Positions 7,897 to 17,064 of a stretch of 62,103 bases of DNA are shown in pieces (within the stretch, counting starts at the first letter, position 1; every line of letters begins with the position of its first letter). The translations under genes were made by a program, and so were the position numbers. Origin of the DNA: an uncultured Lacinutrix sp. (GTDB lineage Bacteria > Bacteroidota > Bacteroidia > Flavobacteriales > Flavobacteriaceae); the NCBI RefSeq assembly GCF_947500325.1, contig NZ_CANMRQ010000020.1:1-62103 (forward strand), in the 5' to 3' direction. The notes beneath the pieces are model-generated. The model was not told where the DNA came from. It did not search any database and saw only the letters and a program-made list of their open reading frames with translations.

Positions 7897-9078
7897 TTAA
7901 AGTTTAAAATGATCAATATAATTTTGTAAATCTTTATCTCCGCGACCAGATAGATTAATGACTACAATATTATCTTCTTTAAATTTTTTCTGATTAAAAA
8001 TAGCTAAAGCGTGAGAGGTTTCTATAGCAGGAATAATGCCTTCTAGTTGGCTTAATTCTAGACCAGCAGTCATGGCTTCATCATCTGTAATAGAAACAAA
8101 TTCTGCACGGCCAGATTTATATAAATGCGCATGCATTGGTCCAACACCAGGATAGTCTAACCCTGCTGAAATAGAATAAGGTTCAGTAATTTGTCCATCA
8201 TCAGTTTGCATTAATAATGTTTTACTACCATGAATAATGCCTTCTTTTCCTAATATTGAAGTTGCTGCGCTTTCACCTGAATGAATACCTTTTCCTGCAG
8301 CTTCTACCGCTATTAGTTTAACATTGGTATTATCTAAATAATGATAAAAAGCACCAGCAGCATTACTACCGCCACCAACGCAAGCTATAACATAATCTGG
8401 AGTAGCTTTACCTTCTTTATCTTGTAGTTGCCATTGTATTTCTTCGGATACAACAGCTTGAAAACGAGCTACCATATCTGGGTATGGATGTGGGCCAACA
8501 ACACTACCAATAATATAATGTGTATCTAAAGGATTGTTAATCCAATCTCTAATAGCCTCATTTGTAGCATCTTTTAACGTGCGACTTCCAGACAAAGCAG
8601 GTACAACTTTAGCACCAAGCATTTTCATTCTAGCTACGTTAGGTGCCTGTCTTGCAATGTCAATTTCTCCCATATAAACAATACATTCCATTCCCATTAA
8701 TGCGCAAACTGTTGCCGTAGCTACACCGTGTTGTCCAGCACCAGTTTCTGCAATAATTCTTTTTTTGCCTAAACGTTGTGCCATTAAAATTTGCCCAATA
8801 GTATTATTTACTTTGTGTGCTCCTGTATGGTTTAAATCTTCACGTTTTAAGTAGATTTTTGTATTGTATTTTTTACTAAGTCTTTTTGCAAAGTAGAGTG
8901 GAGAAGGACGACCAACATAATCTTTTAGTAATAGATCAAACTCTCTTTTAAAAGAAGGTTGCTCCATTATTTTTAGATAGTTTTGGCGTAGTTCTTCTAC
9001 ATTAGGATAGAGCATTTCTGGTATGTAAGCACCTCCAAACTCTCCATAATACCCTTTGTCGTTAATGTTATACGTCAT
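7897..9078 (-). CDS. trpB: Tryptophan synthase beta subunit
   Basis: 393 residues, PLP-dependent. It condenses indole with L-serine to give L-tryptophan. Conserved features are the start region [14 protein letters not shown], the PLP lysine in [11 protein letters not shown] (about 80-90), [20 protein letters not shown], the phosphate-binding GGGSNAAG (about 234-241) and [13 protein letters not shown]. The 5' end overlaps trpF by 11 nt, which suggests translational coupling. Confidence 0.97.
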   Translation of the reverse strand: MTYNINDKGYYGEFGGAYIPEMLYPNVEELRQNYLKIMEQPSFKREFDLLLKDYVGRPSPLYFAKRLSKKYNTKIYLKREDLNHTGAHKVNNTIGQILMAQRLGKKRIIAETGAGQHGVATATVCALMGMECIVYMGEIDIARQAPNVARMKMLGAKVVPALSGSRTLKDATNEAIRDWINNPLDTHYIIGSVVGPHPYPDMVARFQAVVSEEIQWQLQDKEGKATPDYVIACVGGGSNAAGAFYHYLDNTNVKLIAVEAAGKGIHSGESAATSILGKEGIIHGSKTLLMQTDDGQITEPYSISAGLDYPGVGPMHAHLYKSGRAEFVSITDDEAMTAGLELSQLEGIIPAIETSHALAIFNQKKFKEDNIVVINLSGRGDKDLQNYIDHFKL

Positions 9079-9703
9079 AGTTGTTTGCTATAAGTTTTTG
9101 CTTAAATGCTTTTAGTTTTGTTATGTCTTTAATGCCTGCAGCCGTTTCAAATTTGCTGTTTAAATCTAAAGCACAACACAAATCAGATTCTGGTCTTTTA
9201 AAAAATAATAGTAAAGATTCTATCTCTTTGGGGCCAATACCTCCGCTTAAAAAATAAGGTTTGGATGATGGATATTTTTTTAAAACATTCCAATTAAACG
9301 TATACCCATTTCCTCCAGGTTCTTTTCCTTTAGTGTCAAATAAATAGTAATCACAAACCGTTTCGTATTGATCTAAAACCTTAAAATCGAATTGATTCTT
9401 TATAGAAAAAACTTTTAAAACAATAATATCTAAATCTTGTAATCTTTTACATAACTCAGGAGATTCTTCTCCATGTAATTGTACGCCTTGAAGGTTATGC
9501 TTTTCAACTTTACCTCTAATAAAGTCGTAAGTAGCATTAACAAAAACACCTATTTTTTTAATATGTTCTGGTACTTCAGGAATTATACTATTGAAATATC
9601 GTGGTGATTTTTCATAAAAAATGAAACCCATATAACTGGGATTTAAATCAGCAACATTTAAAATGTTACTCTCATTTTTCATTCCGCATATTTTTAATTT
9701 CAT
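9068..9703 (-). CDS. trpF: Phosphoribosylanthranilate isomerase
   Basis: 211 residues. It converts N-(5-phosphoribosyl)anthranilate to the CdRP intermediate by an Amadori rearrangement. KICGMKN at the N-terminus holds the catalytic Cys. [34 protein letters not shown] and FLSGGIGP give the barrel strands and phosphate-binding loop. It is a separate gene rather than a fusion with trpC, and overlaps both neighbours (trpC by 4 nt, trpB by 11 nt). Confidence 0.95.
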   Translation of the reverse strand: MKLKICGMKNESNILNVADLNPSYMGFIFYEKSPRYFNSIIPEVPEHIKKIGVFVNATYDFIRGKVEKHNLQGVQLHGEESPELCKRLQDLDIIVLKVFSIKNQFDFKVLDQYETVCDYYLFDTKGKEPGGNGYTFNWNVLKKYPSSKPYFLSGGIGPKEIESLLLFFKRPESDLCCALDLNSKFETAAGIKDITKLKAFKQKLIANNYDV

Positions 9704-10485
9704 AATTCTAAGTCTTTTATAAATTGTTTTGCACTTTCTCCTGCATTATCTGTTTTCATAAAGTTTTCTCCAATTAGAAAACCTTGATATCCATATAGTT
9801 TAAGTTCTTTTATTGCAGCAACACTACTAATTCCACTCTCTGATACTTTTACAAAGTCATTAGGAATAAGAGTACTTAATGATTTACTGGTTTCTAGACT
9901 AACTTCAAACGTTTTTAAGTTTCTATTATTTACACCTAACATATCTATACTTGGCATTATAGACTTGTTAAGTTCTGCTTCATTATGTACTTCTAAAAGA
10001 ACATCTAAGTTTAAACTTTTTGCTAACTCAGAAAATTGTTTTATTTCTTCTCTAGTAAGTATGGCAGCAATTAGTAAAATTACATCTGCGCCATACGCTT
10101 TTGCTTCAATAATTTGATAGTCGTCAATAATAAATTCTTTTCTTAGTAAAGGTAAATTACAACTAGCGCGAGCTGTTAATAAATCGTCTAAAGCACCTCC
10201 AAAATATTTAGCATCTGTTAAAACAGACATACCAGATACTTTTGCTTCTTCATAACCTTTTGCTACATCAAACACATTAAAAGATTGATTTATAACTGCT
10301 TTTGAAGGAGAACGCCTTTTGTGTTCTGCAATAATACCTGTATTACTTTTTCGCAAGTTTTGCGATAATGACATGGTTTGTCTTTCAAACAAAATGGATT
10401 GTTCTAATTGACTTATTGGAATAAGTGATTTACGTAGCGTAACCTCTTTATATTTATCTATAACTATACGGTCTAGTATATCCAT
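9700..10485 (-). CDS. trpC: Indole-3-glycerol phosphate synthase
   Basis: 261 residues. It closes the indole ring with loss of CO2 and water. Signatures are ILDRIVIDKYKEV, IIAEHKRRSPSKAVI (catalytic Lys), VLTDAKYFGGALDDL, LLRKEFIIDDYQI (catalytic Lys), LLEVHNEAEL and LGVNNRNLKTFEVSL. The start codon overlaps the trpD stop by one base. Confidence 0.96.
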   Translation of the reverse strand: MDILDRIVIDKYKEVTLRKSLIPISQLEQSILFERQTMSLSQNLRKSNTGIIAEHKRRSPSKAVINQSFNVFDVAKGYEEAKVSGMSVLTDAKYFGGALDDLLTARASCNLPLLRKEFIIDDYQIIEAKAYGADVILLIAAILTREEIKQFSELAKSLNLDVLLEVHNEAELNKSIMPSIDMLGVNNRNLKTFEVSLETSKSLSTLIPNDFVKVSESGISSVAAIKELKLYGYQGFLIGENFMKTDNAGESAKQFIKDLEL

Positions 10486-11477
10486 TATTTACTTAATTCT
10501 ATTAGTTTATCTAAACTCGATTTCGCTTTTCCCGACAATAAAGAGTCTTTTGCTATCTCAAAGCCTTGAATATGATCTATTTGTTTAACAGTTGCAATAG
10601 CCAATCCTGCATTTGCACAAACAACATTGTTTTGAGCTTCTGTACCTTTTCCACTTATAACTTTTAAAAATATTTTTGCAGAAGATTTAATAGTATTACC
10701 ACCAAAAATGGCATTTTGTTCAATTTGCTCCACATCTAAATCTTTTGGAGTTAACATCGTTTCGGAAGTATTGGAAATAATTTTTGTGTTGCCAGTTAGT
10801 GATATTTCGTCATAGCCATCCAGAGCATGAATAATACTATAATTTTTATCTGTATTTTGATATAAATAACCGTATAATCGTTGTAGTTCTAAATTAAAAA
10901 CACCTACCATTTGATTTTTTGGAAATGATGGATTAACCATTGGACCTAGCATATTAAAAAAGGTTTTTACTCCTAATTCTCTTCTTATTGGTGCAACATT
11001 TTTCATTGCAGGGTGAAATAAAGGCGCATGTAAAACACATATACCAGCTTGGTCTATACTTTTTTGTAAAAAACTTTTGTTACTAGTAAATTTAATACCT
11101 AAATGTTCCATGACATTAGACGATCCGCAAGCAGAAGAAACACCATAATTACCATGCTTTGCAACTTTAACACCTGCACCAGCTGTAACAAAAGAAGATA
11201 ATGTTGATATATTAAATGTGTCTTTTCCATCGCCACCAGTGCCACATAAATCAATTGCATTAAATTCAGATAAATCTATAGGAATACAAAGTTCTAATAA
11301 GGCATCTCGAAAGCCTTGTAATTCTTCAAGCGTAATACTACGCATCATGAAAACTGTTAGAAATGATGCTATCTGGCTTTGGTTATATTCTCCTTTTGAA
11401 ATATTAACTAAAACACTTTTAGCTTCTTCACTAGAAATGTTTTCATGATTAATAAGTCTATTTAATAAATGTTTCAT
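10485..11477 (-). CDS. trpD: Anthranilate phosphoribosyltransferase
   Basis: 330 residues. It transfers the phosphoribosyl group of PRPP to anthranilate. The PRPP-binding motif LCGTGGDGKDTFNIST (about 77-92), AKHGNYGVSSACGSSNVMEHLG, the anthranilate-binding region around HPAMKNVAPIRRELGVKTFFNMLGP, and HALDGYDEISL are all present. It begins one nt after trpG on the minus strand. It is a separate protein from TrpG, unlike the TrpGD fusion of enterics. Confidence 0.96.
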   Translation of the reverse strand: MKHLLNRLINHENISSEEAKSVLVNISKGEYNQSQIASFLTVFMMRSITLEELQGFRDALLELCIPIDLSEFNAIDLCGTGGDGKDTFNISTLSSFVTAGAGVKVAKHGNYGVSSACGSSNVMEHLGIKFTSNKSFLQKSIDQAGICVLHAPLFHPAMKNVAPIRRELGVKTFFNMLGPMVNPSFPKNQMVGVFNLELQRLYGYLYQNTDKNYSIIHALDGYDEISLTGNTKIISNTSETMLTPKDLDVEQIEQNAIFGGNTIKSSAKIFLKVISGKGTEAQNNVVCANAGLAIATVKQIDHIQGFEIAKDSLLSGKAKSSLDKLIELSK

Positions 11478-11478
11478 T

Positions 11479-12045
11479 TTAATTGTTTACCCAGTTTTCT
11501 AAAATTTGTTTCCCGTTAGGAGTTAACACCGATTCAGGATGATATTGTACCCCTTTTACATCATATATTCTATGTCTTAAAGACATAATCTGCCCGTTTT
11601 CGTCAAAAGAAGTTGCTTCTAAAACTTCTGGTAGGTTAGTACTTACCACCCAAGAATGATACCTCCCAACATCAAATGTGTTACCAAGTCCATTAAAAAG
11701 GGATTCATCATTTACAGATAATTTAACTTTAGTAGCAACACCATGAAAAACAGTGTCTAAGTTTATTAACTCACCTCCAAAAACTTCTCCTATAGCTTGT
11801 TGTCCTAAACAAACACCTAAAATACTTTTAGTAGGAGCATATTTTTTTATAATAGCCTTTAATAAACCTGCTTCTTCTGGAATTCCAGGGCCTGGAGATA
11901 ATACTATTTTTTCAAAAAGATCAACGTCTTCAAGAGCTAGTTTGTCATTTCTTTTTACGGTTACCATACAATTTAAATCCTCTAAATAATGGACTAAATT
12001 ATAAGTAAAACTATCGTAGTTATCTATTACTAATACTTTTTTCAT
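11479..12045 (-). CDS. trpG: Anthranilate synthase glutamine amidotransferase subunit
   Basis: 188 residues of a class I glutamine amidotransferase. It supplies ammonia from glutamine to TrpE. The nucleophile Cys lies in GVCLGQQAIGEVFGG (about 78-92), and the catalytic His-Glu pair in VQYHPES (about 166-172). VIDNYDSFTYNLVHYL at the N-terminus and LSPGPGIPEEAG are standard. It lies 4 nt after trpE. Confidence 0.96.
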   Translation of the reverse strand: MKKVLVIDNYDSFTYNLVHYLEDLNCMVTVKRNDKLALEDVDLFEKIVLSPGPGIPEEAGLLKAIIKKYAPTKSILGVCLGQQAIGEVFGGELINLDTVFHGVATKVKLSVNDESLFNGLGNTFDVGRYHSWVVSTNLPEVLEATSFDENGQIMSLRHRIYDVKGVQYHPESVLTPNGKQILENWVNN

Positions 12046-12049
12046 GTCT

Positions 12050-13447
12050 TTAAATCTCTTTTGCTAGTTCTATAGCTTTGGTTAAAGCACCTAATTTGTT
12101 ATATACTTCTTGTAATTCATTATTAGGATTAGATTTTGTAACTAATCCAGCGCCAGCTTGCCAATGTAATTCATGATTTTTACTCACAAAGGTTCTAATC
12201 ATAATAGCATGATTATAGTTACCATTAAAATCCATAAAGCCAATAGCGCCACCATAGAAAGCGCGACTCGTTTTTTCATATTTTTCAATAAGTTGCATTG
12301 CTTTATGTTTTGGCGCACCGCTTAAAGTTCCTGCAGGAAATGTATCTGCAACTATTTGAAGAGTAGGTGTGTTATCATGCACTTTACCTGTAACTTTACT
12401 TACTAAGTGTATAACATGCGAGAAAAATTGCGCTTCCCTATAGTTAACCACTTTAACTTGACTACCATGTCTGCTTAAATCATTTCTAGCTAGATCGACT
12501 AACATAACATGTTCTGCATTCTCTTTTTCGTCTTGTGCTAATTGTTTTGCTAACTCGGCATCTTTCTCATCATTTCCAGTACGTTTAAAAGTACCTGCAA
12601 TAGGATGAATTTCTGCTATGCCTTTATTTACTACTAATTGCGCTTCTGGAGAACTACCAAAAATTTTAAAATTCCCGTAGTCGAAATAAAATAAATAGGG
12701 TGATGGATTGATACTACGTAAAGCACGATATACGTTGAATTCATCACCTTTAAAGCTTTGAGAGAATTTTTTTGATAGCACTAATTGAAATACATCTCCA
12801 CGAGCACAGTGTTTTTTAGCTAAATCTACATGCGCTTTATATTCATCATCTGTTAAATTTGATGCTATTTCAGAATTGGTAGAAAACTTGTAAGAAGCAA
12901 AGTTTTTTGATTTTATAAGTTGTAATATTTCGTCTATATTATTTTCATTATCATTAAAACAATGTGCAAAAATATATGCTTCGTTTTTAAAGTGATTAAT
13001 AGCTATTATATTTTTGTAAACAGCGTAATAAATATCTGGTATGTCTAACGAATCTGGTTTTTTAGAAATTGTAATGTCTTCAAAATACTTTACGGCATCA
13101 TAAGCTGTATACCCAAAAATTCCATTGTTTATAAACTTGAAATCCTCCTTAGATTTTACTTTAAAACGTTTTGTGAATTTTTGAATATGATCAACAACAT
13201 TAGTTGTTTTATTATTCAGAATACTGCCATCTGGAAATTTTTGAGAAACATTATCGTTTTCAACCTTGATAGAGGCAATAGGGTTAAAGCAGATATAAGA
13301 AAAACTATTATCGTTAGCATGATAATCGCTACTCTCTAATAGAATACTATTAGGGAATTTATCTCTAATTTTTAAATAAATGCTCACAGGTGTAATAGTA
13401 TCTGCAAGAATTTTTTTGTAATGTGTGTATAGACTAAAAGTCTTCAT
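12050..13447 (-). CDS. trpE: Anthranilate synthase component I
   Basis: A chorismate-utilising enzyme that forms anthranilate with TrpG. I choose the ATG at 13447 (465 residues, MKTFSLYTHYKK). An in-frame ATG at 13486 would add 13 residues but lies 5' of the attenuator terminator, inside the regulatory hairpin. The tryptophan feedback motif LLES (in SILLESSDYH) is present, so the enzyme is probably inhibited by Trp. The C-terminal catalytic part shows PIAGTFKRTGNDEKDAELA, FPAGTLSGAPKHKAMQLIE, YGGAIGF and QAGAGLV. It is the first structural gene of the operon. Confidence 0.96.
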   Translation of the reverse strand: MKTFSLYTHYKKILADTITPVSIYLKIRDKFPNSILLESSDYHANDNSFSYICFNPIASIKVENDNVSQKFPDGSILNNKTTNVVDHIQKFTKRFKVKSKEDFKFINNGIFGYTAYDAVKYFEDITISKKPDSLDIPDIYYAVYKNIIAINHFKNEAYIFAHCFNDNENNIDEILQLIKSKNFASYKFSTNSEIASNLTDDEYKAHVDLAKKHCARGDVFQLVLSKKFSQSFKGDEFNVYRALRSINPSPYLFYFDYGNFKIFGSSPEAQLVVNKGIAEIHPIAGTFKRTGNDEKDAELAKQLAQDEKENAEHVMLVDLARNDLSRHGSQVKVVNYREAQFFSHVIHLVSKVTGKVHDNTPTLQIVADTFPAGTLSGAPKHKAMQLIEKYEKTSRAFYGGAIGFMDFNGNYNHAIMIRTFVSKNHELHWQAGAGLVTKSNPNNELQEVYNKLGALTKAIELAKEI

Positions 13448-13459
13448 AAATTTTGATAT

Positions 13460-13493
13460 AAAAAAAAGGCTTGTCGTGAATGACAAGCCTTTT
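13460..13493 (-). terminator. trp attenuator terminator hairpin
   Basis: Minus strand: GGCTTGTC (13489-13482) pairs perfectly with GACAAGCC (13475-13468), loop ATTCAC, followed by eight T (13467-13460); A-T pairs extend the stem. It lies between the Trp-rich leader peptide and trpE. An eight-base alternative pairing exists: TCGTGAAT at the end of the leader frame (13530-13523) is complementary to ATTCACGA (13481-13474), which spans the loop and the first two bases of the terminator 3' arm. This pairing could act as an antiterminator. Confidence 0.85.
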
Positions 13494-13520
13494 GTATGTT
13501 AATTAAATATACGTAGGAGT

Positions 13521-13580
13521 TTATTCACGAATTGTGTTTCGAGAATTCCACCACCAAGTATGATTTAAATTTGTGTTCAT
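13521..13580 (-). CDS. trpL: trp leader peptide with three consecutive Trp codons
   Basis: ATG at 13580-13578, stop TAA at 13523-13521, 19 residues: MNTNLNHTWWWNSRNTIRE. The three TGG codons in a row lie between a consensus promoter and an intrinsic terminator upstream of trpE. This is the arrangement of a ribosome-stalling leader peptide. When tryptophanyl-tRNA is scarce, a ribosome paused on the TGG codons would leave the end of the leader free to pair with the terminator loop; otherwise the terminator forms. Mechanism inferred by analogy with enteric trp attenuation. Confidence 0.85.
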   Translation of the reverse strand: MNTNLNHTWWWNSRNTIRE

Positions 13581-13595
13581 TTTTGTTATAAAGTT

Positions 13596-13626
13596 CAAAT
13601 ATATAAATGAAATTTTATTTAACAAA
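13596..13626 (-). promoter_or_regulatory. trp operon promoter
   Basis: Minus strand: TTTG (13626-13623), exactly 19 nt, then TATATTTG (13603-13596). This is a perfect match to the Bacteroidetes consensus TTTG-N19-TAnnTTTG. Transcription is predicted to begin near 13589, only about 9 nt before the leader peptide ATG. Confidence 0.85.
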
Positions 13627-13692
13627 TTAATTTTAACGTAATTATATGTTAAAAAAAAACTATGGATGACTTTCTGTTATTATTTTTATAAA

Positions 13693-14202
13693 ATGAAAGT
13701 ATATGTTTTATTCTTTATTATAATGTTTTCTTCTTGTAAAAATGAACAAGAAATTAAAAAGGACATAAAAGTAGAAAATCAAAAAGAACTTATAGTATAT
13801 GATTTTAATGAGCTAGAGCCGCTTTTAAATATACAAGACGATAAAACATATGTGGTTAATTTTTGGGCAACTTGGTGCGCTCCATGTGTAAAAGAATTGC
13901 CTTATTTTGAAACATTAAACAAAGAGTATAAATCTAAAGATGTTGAAGTACTTTTAGTAAGTTTAGATTTTCCTAATCAATATGATAAAAGATTAAAGCC
14001 TTTTATTGCTAAGCATGAATTAAGATCTAAAGTTGTTGCTTTAAATGATGTTGATTCAAATTCTTGGATTCCTAAAATAAGCGAAGAATGGACAGGTGCA
14101 ATACCTGCAACTATAATTTATAATAAAAGTAAACGTCAGTTTTATGAGCAATCATTTAACTACAGTGAATTAAAAACAGAAGTCGATAAATTTTTAAATT
14201 AA
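13693..14202 (+). CDS. TlpA-like thioredoxin-fold lipoprotein
   Basis: I choose the ATG at 13693 (169 residues), because MKVYVLFFIIMFSSC gives a proper lipoprotein signal (Cys15). The ATG at 13666 would put TFCYYFYK ahead of it. The mature protein is a thioredoxin fold with the redox motif WATWCAPC (CxxC) followed by VKELPYFETLN. It probably acts in the periplasm as a thiol-disulfide oxidoreductase or reductant carrier. A cis-Pro-type stretch GAIPATIIYN is present near residue 140. It lies 6 nt before the next redoxin gene, so the two are likely an operon, divergent from trp. Confidence 0.88.
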   Translation: MKVYVLFFIIMFSSCKNEQEIKKDIKVENQKELIVYDFNELEPLLNIQDDKTYVVNFWATWCAPCVKELPYFETLNKEYKSKDVEVLLVSLDFPNQYDKRLKPFIAKHELRSKVVALNDVDSNSWIPKISEEWTGAIPATIIYNKSKRQFYEQSFNYSELKTEVDKFLN

Positions 14203-14208
14203 AGTACA

Positions 14209-14829
14209 ATGAAAAACTTAGTAAAATTATTATTTGTAGCTATTGTAATTGCAGGATTGAGTGCTTTTACTAATGGTAAAAAAGAAATAAAGGATGGTTA
14301 TAAAATTGGTGATATTGCTACCGATTTTAAATTAAAGAACGTTAATGGTAAAATGGTTTCACTTTCAGATTTTAAAGATGCCAAAGGTTTTATTGTTACG
14401 TTTACCTGTAATACTTGCCCATATGCTGTTGCTTATGAGGATAGAATTGAAGCATTAAATAAAATGTATGCAAAAAAAGGGTACCCAGTAATTGCTATTA
14501 TGCCTAATAATATAGCTGTTAAACCTGGAGATAATATGGAGGCTATGCAAGAACGAGCTAAAGAAAAAGGGTTTACTTTTCCTTATTTAATGGACGAAGG
14601 TCAAAGAGTATACCCACAATTTGGAGCAACAAAAACACCTCACATTTATATTTTAGAAAAAACGAACAGAGGAAATGTTGTTAAATATATTGGCGCTATT
14701 GATGATAATTATCAAGATGCAAATAAAGTAAAAGTTAAATATGTTGAAAATGCAGTTAATGCACTTTTAAAAGGCAAAGAAGTAGAAACGAAAGAAACTA
14801 AAGCTATAGGTTGCTCTATTAAAGTATAA
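14209..14829 (+). CDS. Secreted redoxin / thioredoxin-family protein
   Basis: 206 residues with a signal peptide (about 1-20). The AhpC/TSA-type redoxin fold follows: YKIGDIATDFKLKNVNGKMVSLSDF, then the active-site region FTCNTCPYAVAYEDRIEALNK, with CxxC (CNTC) where thioredoxins have CGPC. VIAIMPNN, FGATKTPHIYILEK (cis-Pro) and YIGAIDDNY follow. It ends in IGCSIKV with a third Cys. It probably reduces or monitors disulfides in the periplasm with its neighbour, and the substrate is unknown. A clear terminator follows at 14854-14884. Confidence 0.85.
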   Translation: MKNLVKLLFVAIVIAGLSAFTNGKKEIKDGYKIGDIATDFKLKNVNGKMVSLSDFKDAKGFIVTFTCNTCPYAVAYEDRIEALNKMYAKKGYPVIAIMPNNIAVKPGDNMEAMQERAKEKGFTFPYLMDEGQRVYPQFGATKTPHIYILEKTNRGNVVKYIGAIDDNYQDANKVKVKYVENAVNALLKGKEVETKETKAIGCSIKV

Positions 14830-14853
14830 TTTAGAAAATTCTAAATAAAATTG

Positions 14854-14884
14854 ACCTGAAGTTGTAACACTTTAGGTTTTTTTT
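14854..14884 (+). terminator. Rho-independent terminator after the redoxin genes
   Basis: ACCTGAAGT (14854-14862) pairs with ACTTTAGGT (14869-14877) with one G-U, loop 6 nt, followed by seven T. Confidence 0.8.
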
Positions 14885-14915
14885 CGTCTATATCTTAAGG
14901 AAACGTTAAATTGTG

Positions 14916-14923
14916 TAACTTTG
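14916..14923 (+). promoter_or_regulatory. -7 promoter element for the rhodanese genes
   Basis: TAACTTTG matches TAnnTTTG exactly. The -33 position, 19 nt upstream, reads TCTT, a poor match. The predicted transcript starts about 12 nt before the 14942 ATG. Confidence 0.5.
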
Positions 14924-14941
14924 TAGTACAATAAAAATATA

Positions 14942-15253
14942 ATGGCAGATTTATCTCAAGAGCAATGGGCTCAACAACTTGAAGCAGACGAAAACGCATT
15001 TATTCTAGATGTTAGAACAGAAGAAGAAGTTGAAGATGGTTACATCCCGAATATGAAAAACCTAAACATATTTAAAGGACAGGCTTTTATATATGAATTA
15101 GAAGCATTAGACAAAAATAAAAATTATTATGTCTACTGTAGATCTGGTGGTAGAAGTGGACAAGCTTGTGCTATCATGAACCAGATGGGATTTGAAAACG
15201 CATATAATTTAATAGGTGGATTTCAAGAGTGGGCAGGTGCTGTTGAACAATAA
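14942..15253 (+). CDS. Cytoplasmic rhodanese-like protein (103 aa)
   Basis: A single rhodanese domain without a signal peptide. FILDVRTEEEVEDGYIPNMKNL is the usual substrate-side segment, and the catalytic Cys sits in YVYCRSGGRSGQACAIMNQMGF. It ends in NLIGGFQEWAGA. The family transfers sulfane sulfur from persulfide donors; the acceptor here is unknown. It is followed 32 nt later by a lipoprotein rhodanese, so this pair could handle sulfur on both sides of the inner membrane. Confidence 0.92.
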   Translation: MADLSQEQWAQQLEADENAFILDVRTEEEVEDGYIPNMKNLNIFKGQAFIYELEALDKNKNYYVYCRSGGRSGQACAIMNQMGFENAYNLIGGFQEWAGAVEQ

Positions 15254-15285
15254 TATAATTAGTCAATCAATCAAAATCAATTAAT

Positions 15286-15684
15286 ATGAAAACAAAAATA
15301 GTAGTAATCACACTTTTTTTAAGTATAGCTATGTTTAGTTGTAAAAAGGAATCTTCAAAAGAAATCACAGTTGTTTCTACTGAAGAAATGCAAACGCTAT
15401 TAGAATTAGAAGATGTACAATTAATAGATGTACGCACTTCTATGGAATATAAAAACGGACATTTAGATAATTCTCAAAATATAGATTATAATTCTCCAAC
15501 TTTTGGTGATGATATTATAAAATTGGATAAAGAAAAACCAGTTATATTATATTGCCAAAAAGGAGGGCGAAGTGCAAAATGTGCAGAGAAAATGCAGAAA
15601 GCTGGTTTTAAAAAAATATATGATTTAAAAGGCGGTTTTTCTAAATGGCAATTTGAAAAATTAGACTTAAAGCTAAAGTCATAA
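15286..15684 (+). CDS. Rhodanese-like lipoprotein (132 aa)
   Basis: A lipoprotein signal ends in LSIAMFSC (Cys19), followed by a rhodanese domain: VQLIDVRTSMEYKNGHLDNSQNIDY and the active-site loop ILYCQKGGRSAKCAEKMQKAGF, then LKGGFSKW. It is probably anchored in the periplasm. The spacer before it contains TCAATCAATCAA, a motif that recurs in the spacers of the ABC operon further on. A strong bidirectional terminator follows immediately. Confidence 0.9.
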   Translation: MKTKIVVITLFLSIAMFSCKKESSKEITVVSTEEMQTLLELEDVQLIDVRTSMEYKNGHLDNSQNIDYNSPTFGDDIIKLDKEKPVILYCQKGGRSAKCAEKMQKAGFKKIYDLKGGFSKWQFEKLDLKLKS

Positions 15685-15687
15685 CAC

Positions 15688-15720
15688 ATATAAAAGCCTC
15701 GTATTACGAGGCTTTTATAT
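15688..15720. terminator. Bidirectional terminator between convergent genes
   Basis: ATATAAAAGCCTCGTA (15688-15703) is matched by TACGAGGCTTTTATAT (15705-15720), a near-perfect palindrome with T runs on both strands. It exactly fills the gap between the stop of the rhodanese lipoprotein and the stop of the histidine kinase on the opposite strand. Confidence 0.9.
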
Positions 15721-17064
15721 TTAGAAAACTAGGCTAAAAACTGTGCCTTCTCCTTCTTTACTATTTACTATTATTTTACCTTTATGTAGTAACATAATTT
15801 GTTTGCATAAACTTAAACCAATACCGCTACCAGTTGCTTTACTTGTAAAGAATGGAACAAATATATTTTCCATTATTTCAGGAGGAATACCAGATCCATT
15901 ATCATAAACCTTAATAATAATATTACGGTTTGGAGTTTGCTCTGCTATTACTTTTATTTCAGCATCTAAATTTCCTTTACAAGCATCTACAGCATTTAAA
16001 ATAAGGTTTATAAGTACCTGCTCAATTAGATGACTATCGATATCTAATTCTAATTTTGGTGTTTTTATATTAAAATCTATTACTATATTCTTAGCACTAA
16101 TAGATGGTTTCATTAGTAATTTAATAGAATCAAAAAGATCTGCAATACGTTTCTTTTCTAAATTTAAATGTGTGATTTTACTTAGACTGCGATAGGTTTT
16201 TGCAAATTTTAATAATCCTTCACTTCTATTTTTTATAGTTTTTACGCCAGCATTTAAATCTTCTAAATCTATATTGTGTGCTTTAGGTTTGTCTAAAGCC
16301 AACTGTAAATGGGTTTGAAGTGTATCTGCAAGAGATGAGATTGGGGCAATAGAATTCATTATTTCATGCGTCATAACACTTAATAATTTTTTCCAGGCTT
16401 CAGATTCATTCTTGTTTAATGTATTGTCTATATTTTGAAGCACAATTAATTTAAAGGCATCATCATCAACATGAAATACTGTGTCCGAAATTAATACTTT
16501 TATCTTTTCATTTTGAACAGCTATACTAATTGAGTCTGGTTCTCGATGAAAAGAATCAAAAATGACATCATATAATTCTGGTTTTCGTTTTTCAACAAAG
16601 CGTACATTTTTAAATGAAGGGAAATCTAATGTTTCTCTAAAGGAATCATTACTCCATAATACAGCTCCAGTTTCTATATTATAAGCAATAATACCTATGT
16701 CTACCATCTCTAATATTTTTTGGAGATAAACATATTGCGCTTCATTTTTAGTGTTAATATCTTTAATGGTGCGGTTTACCTCATTAAAACCGGCGTAGAG
16801 TTTTCTTATGTCTTTAGGTCCGCGATCTTCTGGAAACCATCTTGAAAAATCACGATACTTTACAGCTTCAAAAAAATCATCCATAACTGTAAATCGACGC
16901 TTTATAAAACCATAGCAATTATAACTAATGTATAAAAGAAGTATTACCAAAAGTGCTATATATAATGGTTTCTCAATATATATGGCATATATTAATGCTA
17001 ATATCGATAGCACTATCAATACTATTCTAATGGAAAGTCTTAAAAAGTAGCCGTTATAGTTCAT
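15721..17064 (-). CDS. Membrane sensor histidine kinase (NtrB-like)
   Basis: 447 residues. Two closely spaced membrane helices (about 10-30 and 32-52) leave almost no periplasmic domain. A PAS-like region follows (about 110-210), then the H box [20 protein letters not shown] (His about 232), N box [11 protein letters not shown] and G boxes [26 protein letters not shown]. It should phosphorylate the NtrC-type regulator encoded just upstream; their reading frames overlap by 11 nt. With no sensor loop, the input is probably membrane-derived or cytoplasmic. This gene pair is divergent from the efflux-type operon and is its likely controller. Confidence 0.93.
   Translation of the reverse strand: MNYNGYFLRLSIRIVLIVLSILALIYAIYIEKPLYIALLVILLLYISYNCYGFIKRRFTVMDDFFEAVKYRDFSRWFPEDRGPKDIRKLYAGFNEVNRTIKDINTKNEAQYVYLQKILEMVDIGIIAYNIETGAVLWSNDSFRETLDFPSFKNVRFVEKRKPELYDVIFDSFHREPDSISIAVQNEKIKVLISDTVFHVDDDAFKLIVLQNIDNTLNKNESEAWKKLLSVMTHEIMNSIAPISSLADTLQTHLQLALDKPKAHNIDLEDLNAGVKTIKNRSEGLLKFAKTYRSLSKITHLNLEKKRIADLFDSIKLLMKPSISAKNIVIDFNIKTPKLELDIDSHLIEQVLINLILNAVDACKGNLDAEIKVIAEQTPNRNIIIKVYDNGSGIPPEIMENIFVPFFTSKATGSGIGLSLCKQIMLLHKGKIIVNSKEGEGTVFSLVF

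Noticed and set aside
13448-13486. Upstream ATG of trpE
   Set aside because: It lies within the attenuator hairpin and would add 13 residues before the conserved start.
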